Source: Neospora caninum Liverpool (Eukaryota; Apicomplexa; Conoidasida; Eucoccidiorida; Sarcocystidae). Taken from it: a stretch of 64,000 nt of DNA. Positions 46,204 through 54,954 of the stretch are shown piece by piece. Under the pieces are notes generated by a model. It worked only from the letters and a program-made list of their open reading frames with translations. It made no database searches and was not told the DNA's origin. The DNA lies in assembly GCF_000208865.1 (NCBI RefSeq), contig NC_018393.1:248001-312000 (forward strand). The letters run 5' to 3'. Made by a program: the position numbers and the translations under genes. Within the stretch, counting starts at the first letter, position 1. Each line of letters opens with the position of its first letter.

Positions 46204-46210
46204 TGAGACG
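46204..46210 (+). promoter_or_regulatory. WGAGACG-type element upstream of ECM29
   Basis: TGAGACG lies 94-100 bases above the ECM29 start codon. WGAGACG heptamers are described as promoter elements in Toxoplasma GRA and NTPase genes and act in either orientation. A single copy of a 7-mer can occur by chance. Confidence 0.22.
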
Positions 46211-46454
46211 AAGACTGAAGGAAAAGGAAAGAGGAAAACAGACAGGAACGCGAGCAAGCAGAAAAGAAGAACAAGACGATGAAGAAAACACGGAAGAAGA
46301 CGCAGCGGAAGGAAAAGCTGAACACAATGAAAATTCCGGTGTCTTGCTGCCGCCCTGACAGCTGTCTCGGGGGGAAAAGAAAGAGAGAAGAAATGGTGAC
46401 AAAAAACAACGCTTCGTCAAGCGATGCTCCTCTCCTGGATTTCCTCTGTCTTGT

Positions 46455-46521
46455 CTCCTTCTTCTCTTTCTCTTTCTCCTTCTCTTTCTCCTTCTCTTTC
46501 TCCTTCTCCTTCTCCTTCTCT
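46455..46521. repeat. CTTCTCTTTCTC tandem repeat upstream of ECM29
   Basis: Pyrimidine-only run on +, in the shared ECM29/DTW intergenic region. Confidence 0.88.
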
Positions 46522-47278
46522 GGGCTTTCCTTGTTTCGGTGTGTCCCGCGGAGGAACTTCCCTCCCCGAGGGGGGCGCCGAGCGACGAGATGAAGAAGGG
46601 AGAGCTGTCAGCTGAACGTTGTCGAAAAGAAAACGTGGAAAGCAAAGAGCGAACGCAAGAAGCACGGAGAGTAAGAAAGCAGGAAAGCGAAAGGTTCCTG
46701 GAAGAACGAGGACAGCGGATCGCTGCAACACGCAGCCGGTGAGCAAAGTCGCGTGAACATCCTGTGCATGTGCATCGCGTCTGGAAAGGAAAAACGAAAA
46801 GGGGCCCAAGACCAGAGACTCGCCTCGATCTTTTTCCTCCCAAGAAACAAACGGGGGAAAGAGCACGTGTTTCGCTCTTTTTCGCGTGGCCTTCGTCCCC
46901 GAAGAATGTCGAGGAAGAGCGGTGTTTCCCAGCACACCGCTCATCATCGACGTCCTGCGCGTGAATTTCGAAAGGAAAACCCGCCTGCTTAATCGATGTT
47001 GCGGAGCCTGAATCCCCACGACGGTGGCCTCTGTTTGCAGGCACACGCCTCTCCCTTCGCTCCGCCTCTCTCTCGGTGCATGTTTTCCCGGGGAAAGTCG
47101 CGCGCGAAACAGGGGCTCCTGCTGTACGGACAACAGAACAGCCAGAACGGCGTCTGGTTCCTCTCGCCAATGAAAAGAATCACTTTTCAATTACTGGGAA
47201 ATACAAATACCTCCGTGTAGACACACTCACACACACCCTTGTATATATACACCCATCTGCATACGTATAATTATTCCC

Positions 47279-47279
<1 letters not shown>

Positions 47280-47306
<27 letters not shown>
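47280..47306. repeat. (TA)n tract upstream of DTW gene
   Basis: Alternating TA about 165 bases before the start codon. Confidence 0.9.
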
Positions 47307-47309
<3 letters not shown>

Positions 47310-47471
47310 TATCCATGTATATGCATGTACGGATCTCTGTTCATGTATAGTCATATATATATTCGTATGTATGTGGGCATGTCTTGACAGCGAGGAAAAG
47401 ATACAGAGACGAGGGAGTCGAAGGCGGGGAGAAGAGAGAGGACTCGGAACAGAGCGGGGGCGTGCGCAACG

Positions 47472-49121
47472 ATGGTCAGGCCGGGTCGAGAAAAGTGCAG
47501 CGGGTGCCTGCGGCCCGCATGCGTCTGCTACTGTTCCAGGTTGCCGAAGCCTCCTCTGAGTTTTTCCGACGACTTTTCCGGAGTCATCAAAGGCCTCGTG
47601 GTGTACGTCCACCCGCTGGAAGTGAAGCGGAAGATGGGTTCGCTGCCGCTGCTCACGCGCGCTGTCACTCCCGTGCACGTTTTTCCTCGGAGAAAGCCAG
47701 GGACTGTCAAGTTGCAGCGGCCAGCCCGCGCTCATCTTCGCGACAGAGGACTATCGTCAGACCCCACTACAGAGGACCGAGACTGTTCGGTTCCTTCGTT
47801 TTCCCTTTCCTCGCCTGTCAGCGCGGCGCCTTTTCTGCCTCCATCGTTGCCTGCGGCCGCTTCTGCGTCTCCTCCTGTGGGGCTCTCTGTGGCTCCAGCC
47901 TCGTCTTCGCACTGTGCGAGGCTTCAGCTTTCTCCAGCGTCGTGTGCGCCGTCCACAGTTGTTTCTGCCCTGTGTTCCAGTCCCGGCCCCGCTAGTCCCT
48001 CGCCGGCTCCTCTCTCATCCGCCGCGTGGGTGTACGACGAGGACGTCGGCGTCTTGGAAGGCGGCTGCTGCACACGGCCTTTCCTTCCCTCGCCACGCCC
48101 TTCTCCGTTGCCACTCGATTCGCCGTCGCCTTTTCCTCTCTGGCTCCAGCCTTCTTCGCTCCGGTCTTCTGCCTGCGCGTCTCCTCGTCTTCCTGCCACT
48201 GCTCCTCGTCCTTTGTCTCTTCCGTCCGCTCCTTCCTTTGAGGGAGAACCGAACAACCTTCTGCTGCTGTTCCCCACGCCGTGGAGCTTCGAACTGGGAG
48301 CGGGCGCGTTCCCGCTGAAACTGCCTGTGACGGTTCTATGCCTCGACGGCACGTGGAAAGAGGCGAAGGAGATGCTCAACGCCGCGCCGTGGCTAGCGCA
48401 GATCCCCGCAGTCCGCCTCCCGAGGCGTGCTCCGCCAGGGCGCGGAGGAAGCGAAGCCGCAAAGGGAGAGGGGCGCAGGGGAGCAAGAACGGAAGACCAC
48501 GCCCCGGCACGCGAACGCGGCACAGGGGGGGACAGGCCGCGTGAGCGAAACGAGAGTCTTCCGGCAAAGCCCGTGCGTCTTGGGGACGAGGAGGGGCGAG
48601 GCACCCAACTGGAGGAACGGACACGAAAGGAAGAAAGGCCGAGGCAGGAAAACGGAGCAGACTGGAAGAGAAGGGAGCGGGACGGGGAGCGGGAAGCTGC
48701 GGAGACGCCGCTAGGCCGGGGGCTTGGAGAAGATCAAGAGCAGGGCAAACCCAGCGCAGAGACTTTTGAAAAGCACGAAAGAACGCGAGAGGCAACAGAC
48801 TTGTGGGGGGCGTACGGATTCGTTCGCACCCCTTCCCGGAAAGTCGCAGATGAAGGAGGTGTATGTACAGCTGAAGCAGTGGCGCGAAGTCTGGCTGCGA
48901 TTGCTCACTGGAGCAGAACGGACTGCAGCGAGAGAGCGAAGCATTTCGATAAAACGGTTGTGAGCCTTTTAACTTTCGTCGCTGGAAAACAAATTCAGTG
49001 CAAGGACGAGAAGGACGCGAGCGAGAAAGCGAGAAGGGAGGAAAGTAACGGTTCGAGTACGGCAGCTTCAGAATCTCAAGATTCGAAGACCAACCACCGA
49101 GCTGTACGGGCTGCCGGATAA
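47472..49121 (+). CDS. DTW-domain tRNA-uridine aminocarboxypropyltransferase
   Basis: Single exon, 549 residues, start ATG at 47472. Family landmarks appear in order: a cysteine cluster at residues 9-21 (CSGCLRPACVCYC), the HPLEVKRKMGSLPLL block near residue 47, LLLLFPTPW near 265, the name-giving DGTW motif at 292-295 (LCLDGTWKEAKEML), and the C-terminal YGFVRTPS near 448 followed by CTAEAVARSLAAI. DTW proteins (bacterial TapT/TuaA, eukaryotic DTWD1/DTWD2) transfer the aminocarboxypropyl group of S-adenosylmethionine to uridines of tRNA (acp3U). Two long Pro/Ser-rich and charged inserts (about residues 75-260 and 315-440) make it much longer than the usual 200-300. The neighbouring gene upstream (ECM29) diverges from it. 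No targeting signal is obvious. Which tRNA position is modified cannot be told from sequence. Confidence 0.85.
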   Translation: MVRPGREKCSGCLRPACVCYCSRLPKPPLSFSDDFSGVIKGLVVYVHPLEVKRKMGSLPLLTRAVTPVHVFPRRKPGTVKLQRPARAHLRDRGLSSDPTTEDRDCSVPSFSLSSPVSAAPFLPPSLPAAASASPPVGLSVAPASSSHCARLQLSPASCAPSTVVSALCSSPGPASPSPAPLSSAAWVYDEDVGVLEGGCCTRPFLPSPRPSPLPLDSPSPFPLWLQPSSLRSSACASPRLPATAPRPLSLPSAPSFEGEPNNLLLLFPTPWSFELGAGAFPLKLPVTVLCLDGTWKEAKEMLNAAPWLAQIPAVRLPRRAPPGRGGSEAAKGEGRRGARTEDHAPARERGTGGDRPRERNESLPAKPVRLGDEEGRGTQLEERTRKEERPRQENGADWKRRERDGEREAAETPLGRGLGEDQEQGKPSAETFEKHERTREATDLWGAYGFVRTPSRKVADEGGVCTAEAVARSLAAIAHWSRTDCSERAKHFDKTVVSLLTFVAGKQIQCKDEKDASEKARREESNGSSTAASESQDSKTNHRAVRAAG

Positions 49122-49330
49122 CAACAGCTGGTGATGCGCTTCTCAACTCTGGAAGGAGAAAGGAACGACTCCCTATAGATGCGGCTTTCCTCTTTCCGTG
49201 GGGCAAACGGCACCTCGTGCGGTCATGGATAGTAACCGAACCGTTTTGCTTCCGTGTTGATGCCTTCTCTCTAGATGAGCTTGTAGTCGTGTGCAGACCA
49301 TTTGCTTTTTAAACCTCTCGTCACATACGC

Positions 49331-49352
49331 ATATATATATATATATATATAT
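49331..49352. repeat. (TA)n tract, downstream of DTW gene
   Basis: Alternating TA. Confidence 0.9.
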
Positions 49353-50284
49353 CTGTTTCGGCATGCATGTGTTTTGTATCATTGGCGGGAAGTGAGGCAG
49401 AGAGAAGTGTGAATGTATGGGCACGGCTGAAATCAAGAGGAAGAAAAAGGAGCAAGTCAGGAGAGACCGATAAGAGTAAGTAGTCGACGGACGCGGAAAG
49501 AAAGAGCGATCCTGGAGAAAAGTGAACAATTCGTCGAGAGTCAGTAGAGTGACAACGAATGCCAGCAGCCTCTTGCGATGGGCAGAAAGCTGAGATCAGA
49601 GCGGCAGGAAAATCGGCGAGCCATGGCGGCGCAGTTGAGAGACAAGAGAGGACACGACAAAACGAGAAAAACGGAGGGGTAGTGACTAGGAAGAAGGGGC
49701 AAACCTAGAAGAGAAGCAGAACGGAAGTTGGAGAATGAAGAAACGAAAGAGCGAGCATCCTTAAGAAGACAAAACACCCACAAGTTGTGTGTCTCGTTTG
49801 CCATGTTTCCCGCCTGGTCCACCTCTCCTCGAGTATCTTCACGACGCTGGAAGCTTTGTTGTTTGCAACACGCAATCTTGATTTCTGTGGGACCTCTATT
49901 CCTTTGTTCCTCCCCATTTCGTCCATTTGTCGGTTTCTTTCAACGTTGAAAAATGTGTTTTTGCGGTCTCGAGTGAAGGTCTCCATGCGAGGACTGGCGC
50001 CTACCAAGTTATTCAATCGGGAGGTATGTGTAAACCCCTAGAGTCTGCCTTTCCTGTCTCACTCTCTCCCCTTCACCGACGATCGCCGAACGTGGCCAGC
50101 CTCACTCGCCCTTTCTGTGTCTGGGTAAACGTGTGCTGAACACAAGCTCACAGGAGGCGAGCCACGCAGCTGTACCCCGTGCACACGAATGAGAATGTAT
50201 TCTGGCCAGTACGGTTTCTGCCATACGGCAATCCTTCCAGCTAAGATTTATCTATATACAGATAGATATATAGATATCCTTATG

Positions 50285-50317
50285 TATATATATATATATA
50301 TACTTATATATATGTAT
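50285..50317. repeat. TA-rich tract, intergenic
   Basis: TA runs interrupted by CT. Confidence 0.85.
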
Positions 50318-51539
50318 TAATCCCCCACCTCCTTGGCAGCAGGGGATAAACGATAGAAGGCGTTGAAAGTTTTGTGCTGAGAGGCATGAACGTTCGAATC
50401 AGCAGACGAGTGAGCGACCTTTTCTGAGAGATCTGCACGTCCAGTTCCATCGACTCGAGAGACGGTCAGCGCTCTATGCCTTCAAATGGTAATTCGTGCA
50501 TGGCAGACTGCCCGTCGGACCCTCAGAACGTCGGAGACCATTTCCTTCCGTTTCTTTCGCCAGACGCTTTTCGGTCCTATCAATCTACACGCGCGGCACC
50601 CCTGAAGTCGTGTGTGGTGTTCCAGCCCCGTAGAGAGCCTTCGTCGCGGTTCGGCTTATATTCGGCGCATCCTGCACCTGAGCCGAGAGGGACCAGAAGC
50701 ACTGTACGTACGCCTGGCTCAGATGTGGCTGGGATCTCAGGGCGGAGTGTGCACGCGCTTGTGTGCCAGCGCTCCCTCTTTCTGCATGAAAACTGAATCA
50801 AAAGGTTGACAAGACGCTGCCGCCTGGCGAACAACGGCCTCACGGCACCACTGGAATGAGATTAGAGGGAATGAGTGTCTGTGTAAAGAGTTCGGGGGCA
50901 AGTCGCCGCTGTCCTTCTGCCTGTGTTGTCGGGTGTCCGTATCCCCCGTCCGGCACTCTTCCGGTGCTCCAAAACTTCACGCTACCAGAACGGAAACCTG
51001 ACGCTGCTAGAATGGGTAAGGACGTGTCTTTCCAAAAACAACAGCTGAGCGGCTCTCAAGGGAACAGGCGCGAGTCTCAGGAGCTGGGGCATTATGACTG
51101 CTAAAGAAGACTCACCTTTCCATGCATTTCCCCCGGCAACCTCATGAAAAGACCCCGTTTCCGTGTGCGTTCGAGTTCGCTGGATACTCCTGCTCCCTTT
51201 GTTTCACTAGAGGTTCGCCGTGGCGTGCTGGTTTTTCCAGAAGCGAAGCTTTTCTGACGGCCTCGAGAGGCCCTCAAGCGCAAGTCAGCGCCTTTGGGCT
51301 CATGTCGCCAATGGGGCGTTTCAGCCAGCGAAGGGCCGCGTGTGTCTCGCAGGAGCGGTCGCCGGGGGCGGCTAACCGTGACTTTCTCCCTCGGCGTTCT
51401 GCGATCCGGTCCACAGGTTTTCCGACTACTAGCCGAATCGTAAAGCCGCCTTCCGTGCCGGGGTCGTCGTAATATCTGCCGGCGCAGTTGGAAGAGCGCT
51501 GGTAGTGTGAAGGCAGACGGCTACCGGTTACACTGCGCT

Positions 51540-51546
51540 CGTCTCA
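51540..51546 (-). promoter_or_regulatory. WGAGACG-type element upstream of CaaX gene
   Basis: TGAGACG on the - strand, about 100 bases above the ATG at 51645, the same distance as the one above ECM29. Weak evidence by itself. Confidence 0.22.
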
Positions 51547-51570
51547 AATTTTTTCCGAAAATTTTTTTTT

Positions 51571-51607
51571 ATTCCGCAGCCTAAAGACTTGGCCGGGGCT
51601 GCGGAAT
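51571..51607. repeat. Perfect 11-bp inverted repeat (hairpin) before start codon
   Basis: ATTCCGCAGCC at 51571-51581 is exactly complementary to GGCTGCGGAAT at 51597-51607, with a 15-base loop. It lies 37 bases before the ATG at 51645 and follows a T-rich run. In RNA it would form a stable stem in the 5' UTR; in DNA it could be a dyad protein site. Confidence 0.75.
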
Positions 51608-51644
51608 TTTTCTCGCAACTTTTTCGCTGCACCAAGAATGCGCC

Positions 51645-54600
51645 ATGGCTGGGTGCTCTCTCGTGCCGGACCCGCACATAGACCGGCAGGAAGGGCAGTC
51701 GAGGCGCAGCGCCTCTCCGTCCTGCGGAGCTCGCAGTTTTCGTCGCGACAGAGGCAGCCAGCGAGGGGGGAACGGGTCATGCGTTTTGCGTGCAGATCGG
51801 AAACCGCCGCGATTTTCGGCCGCCGCAAGCCAAGTCTCAGACGAAAAGGAGGACGTTTTTCTCGTCTCGCTCCTGCCCTTCTTCTTGCAGACGGTCGTTT
51901 CGTCGCGCCTCTTTCCCTCTCGCAGCCTCGCGGCGTTCACGCCCCTCAGTGTGTCTCTCTCTGAACACACCGTTGACCCGCAGCCGGCGCCTCGCGGGTC
52001 TCTGCCGCTCTTCCCCTTTTCTTCCTCGTTCCCCGCTGCCTTCTCTCCCCTCTCAGCTCTCGCCGCTCCCCTTCTATCCCCCTCGGATTCTCCACGCGAG
52101 CAGTCCCGGCTGCTTCGTTCAGCTGTCTCGCCACGCGTGGCAGCTTCTGGACCGGCGCGTCTGCAAGCAGAGCCTGCGAAGGTGGAAGACTTGCAGGCAG
52201 ACGAGGAGGTAGAGAACGAATCGCCTTCTGGGAAGGCTGCGAATGAAGAGGCGTTAGAAGCCCTCACTGCCCTCGCGCAGCGCCTCGTCCGCGCGCTTCT
52301 GCTTCCCCTTGGATACTGCGAGGAGCAACTGTCGCTGGAAGGCCCGCGAGTTGCAGCACGCGCAGCCGTCTGCGGTGTCTTGACAGCAGCCTGCTCGGCA
52401 GCCCACACTGCAGCGACGCGAGCCGTCGAAACGCGCGAAAGGCTATCCGACTTGGCGGGCTACTACACGTCTCCCGGCGCCGCCTTCTCGCCCCCTGACT
52501 TCTCCACAGCTTGCGCCGCTGCGCTCTCTGCATTCGTTGCTGCGCTTCGACATCTACGGGGAGATGACGAAAAGGACGCACAAGACTCTTCTGTCGACGC
52601 CGAGCGTGGGACGACGTCCTTGTGTCCGACGCGCGCGAGAAGACCGAGGTTAGGATCTCAGCAGCAGAGCGTGGACGAGCGCGGCGAAGAAGGCGCGGAC
52701 TTGCTCTCTCCGCCCCGCAGAAGAAGACGCGTCGAACTCTCGCCTTTCTCTTCCCTGTCACCGTTTTCGTCTCCTCCGGGCCTCGCTCGTCGAGAAGCAG
52801 AACGCGACGACTCGCTGCATGCGCATCCGGGCGAGGCGCCGGCGCCTGTGTCTTTTCCGTCCTTTCGGCCACCGCGCTTCTTGTCTGTCGCCCTCGGCGT
52901 CTCCTTCCGATCTGGCTTCTGCGCGACGTCGGAGACACCCGAGGACTCCCGCAGACGCGCGAAACGCAGAAGGGACTCCGTCTCTCCGTCCCCGTCGCCT
53001 CCCGTCTGGTTTTCTTCCCCTTCGACGCCGACAGGTGCGGCGCGGGAAGAGACAGGGCGAGGCGGAGGCGGAGAGTTTAAAGGAGCAGACAGAAGCGGAG
53101 AGCAGGCAGTTGCCCTCGAGGACCGCCTTTTTATCGCGCGAGAAGTCTCCAGACGCCGGGCTGCAGTGGCGGCGGTGCTTCTGAGTCACCAGCGCGAAGG
53201 AAGGGAACCCTGTGTGGGAGCTGCGCAGGCGCGTGCGAAGGAAGTTGGTGAAGAGCGCAGGGGGAGGGGAAACCAAATCTCAGAGCCAAAGAGAGGCGAG
53301 ACAGCCAACCCTACAGCGCACCTTCGTTTCGGTTTAAGCGGGGGCGACAGGGCGGCGAGAGCCGCTTCCGGATTTGGTTTCGAACGCGTCGATCAGATCG
53401 TAGAGGGGGACAGTCTTCCGTATCGGGATTTGTTCGTGGAGCACGAGGGGAAGACACAAAAGAGAACTGCGTTGTCTGTTTCTGGCGACGCGTGCGCGAA
53501 TCCTTTTTCGTTGTCCAGTTCGCGACAACCAACTCCCATCCTCAGTCGCACGAACAGCGCGACCCAGGCGCAGTTCGCCTGGACGTCTTCCGCAGGCGAG
53601 GACATCGCGAAGCCGGTCTTCAAGACGCTGCCGCTTCACACGCAACTTCCGAGTCGCGACGGGACATCCTCGTCATCTCTCCTCTCCACGCCTCGTTCCC
53701 GCGTCGAGCTCAACAGCTCTTCTGTCTCGTCGAAATCCTCTTCCTCGCGACTTCGGTCCGGTTCTCTTTCCTCGGGTGCCTGTGCTTCTGGGACCGCGCG
53801 CGAGCATTCTGCAGGGGAATTGCCTTTTCGCTCGTCGTCCTTTGCGTCTTCAGAGGAAGCGTCGCCGTCGCGCAGTGGTAGTCCAGACGGCGGCGCTGTG
53901 CTGACCTGCGGCCGCGCTCCTGCGTGTATCCATACGCCTCTGTGGACGTCAGACCAGGTGCGTTCGCTGTCGCCGAGCGGCCGGAGGACGCGAGAGAGCG
54001 ACGAGGGCAGGAACACGGGAGAGGCGCGAGACGAGCCCCTAGAAGAAGAGGAAGACGGCGCGTTTTCGTCGCCTTCCGAGGCGTCTCTTCCGCCTCCTCT
54101 GCCTGCGGGCCGTTCGTTTTTCTCAGGCTTACTCGCCCGCGCCTTTAGCTTAAAGAAGGATATTCTCTACGGAGTCGAGCAGCGAGCGCGAAGTGGGTTT
54201 TTCTCCTCCGCGGCTTCTCTCTCGGAGTCTCCGGAGGCCCGCGCCCCTCAAATCGGCCTCTCAGGGCGCCTCTCTCCGCGCTTCGCCACTTCAAGTGAGG
54301 AGAACCCCAACGCGGGTGAGCACTCGTCCGGCGCGTTTCCTCGTCCTCGCTCCGATCGTCACGTCTCGTGTTCTCCCTTCTCTGCCTTCCTGCACCACAA
54401 ACACGCCTCGCCGTTGCACAGCTCCTCTTCGCCCGCGCTCTCTTTCCCTCACTTATCTGCGCCTCGCGTGGTCCCGGCTTCGGAACGTCGCGCCGCCCGC
54501 TCTGCGCAAAACGGCGAGGACGACGAAGAAGAGAGGAGCGACCTGTTGGGGCCGGAAGAATCCCGAGAAGACTCCGGCGCAGTGTGCTGCCGTGCAGGCG

Positions 54601-54746
54601 ACAGACGCGACGACGGCGGCTTTTCGGGGTATCAAGCGTACCTGGACTGGCATGAAGACAAGTGGGACGAGAGAGTGTTTGACAGAGTCGAAGTGGGAGA
54701 CGTGGACGTCGATCCGCTTCAGCGAGTCACGTGTTCGATTATGTAA
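51645..54746 (+). CDS. Unknown 1,033-residue protein with C-terminal CaaX box
   Basis: Single exon. The start ATG at 51645 sits in a strong context (gccATGG). I do not recognise a catalytic domain. The N-terminal quarter has a hydrophobic helix-like segment (VFLVSLLPFFLQTVV, near residue 72) and an Ala-rich helical region at about residues 195-300 (EALEALTALAQRLVRALLLP, ARAAVCGVLTAACSAA). The middle is Ser/Arg-rich and disordered. The C terminus has a more ordered acidic segment (YQAYLDWHEDKWDERVFDRV) and ends CSIM-stop at 54731-54745. CSIM fits the CaaX rule (Cys, two mostly aliphatic residues, then Met), which favours farnesylation; this implies membrane attachment. Function is otherwise unknown. 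It could be a peripheral membrane scaffold; nothing in sequence says which membrane. Confidence 0.75.
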   Translation: MAGCSLVPDPHIDRQEGQSRRSASPSCGARSFRRDRGSQRGGNGSCVLRADRKPPRFSAAASQVSDEKEDVFLVSLLPFFLQTVVSSRLFPSRSLAAFTPLSVSLSEHTVDPQPAPRGSLPLFPFSSSFPAAFSPLSALAAPLLSPSDSPREQSRLLRSAVSPRVAASGPARLQAEPAKVEDLQADEEVENESPSGKAANEEALEALTALAQRLVRALLLPLGYCEEQLSLEGPRVAARAAVCGVLTAACSAAHTAATRAVETRERLSDLAGYYTSPGAAFSPPDFSTACAAALSAFVAALRHLRGDDEKDAQDSSVDAERGTTSLCPTRARRPRLGSQQQSVDERGEEGADLLSPPRRRRRVELSPFSSLSPFSSPPGLARREAERDDSLHAHPGEAPAPVSFPSFRPPRFLSVALGVSFRSGFCATSETPEDSRRRAKRRRDSVSPSPSPPVWFSSPSTPTGAAREETGRGGGGEFKGADRSGEQAVALEDRLFIAREVSRRRAAVAAVLLSHQREGREPCVGAAQARAKEVGEERRGRGNQISEPKRGETANPTAHLRFGLSGGDRAARAASGFGFERVDQIVEGDSLPYRDLFVEHEGKTQKRTALSVSGDACANPFSLSSSRQPTPILSRTNSATQAQFAWTSSAGEDIAKPVFKTLPLHTQLPSRDGTSSSSLLSTPRSRVELNSSSVSSKSSSSRLRSGSLSSGACASGTAREHSAGELPFRSSSFASSEEASPSRSGSPDGGAVLTCGRAPACIHTPLWTSDQVRSLSPSGRRTRESDEGRNTGEARDEPLEEEEDGAFSSPSEASLPPPLPAGRSFFSGLLARAFSLKKDILYGVEQRARSGFFSSAASLSESPEARAPQIGLSGRLSPRFATSSEENPNAGEHSSGAFPRPRSDRHVSCSPFSAFLHHKHASPLHSSSSPALSFPHLSAPRVVPASERRAARSAQNGEDDEEERSDLLGPEESREDSGAVCCRAGDRRDDGGFSGYQAYLDWHEDKWDERVFDRVEVGDVDVDPLQRVTCSIM

Positions 54747-54954
54747 CTGACAAGGCCCGCCGGACGCGAGGTTTTTCCTGGGGAACACTGTCCAAGAAAA
54801 TCCAGTGAGGGCCCAGGTGTGCCAAAGACCTCGAATCCAGTCCCTGTGTTTCGCACAGACTTTTCGACCTTTTTTCGCGCGTTTCTGTAAGGATCGTGGT
54901 CCCTCGCTCTGGAGTGTCTCTTCCACTTTTTGGGCTGTCTCTGGGTGCGGAACG

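Larger units (their letters stand above)
46111..47471. other. Divergent promoter region, ECM29 / DTW gene
   Basis: About 1.4 kb between head-to-head genes. Contains a pyrimidine tract (46455-46521), a WGAGACG word 94 bases above the ECM29 start, and a (TA)n tract at 47280-47306. No exon was recognised. Confidence 0.45.
49122..51644. other. Intergenic upstream of the CaaX protein gene
   Basis: About 2.5 kb between two + strand genes. It contains two (TA)n tracts, short domain-free open frames, and, in the last 100 bases, a WGAGACG word and a perfect inverted repeat listed separately. No RNA gene was recognised. Confidence 0.45.

Noticed and set aside
46111..46257. Upstream in-frame start for ECM29 at 46257
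   Set aside because: The added residues are Phe/Ser/Pro-rich UTR-like sequence; ECM29 homology begins shortly after the ATG at 46110.
50330..50410. Possible tRNA gene, from a GTTCGAATC word near 50389
   Set aside because: No matching A box or cloverleaf arms could be folded around it.
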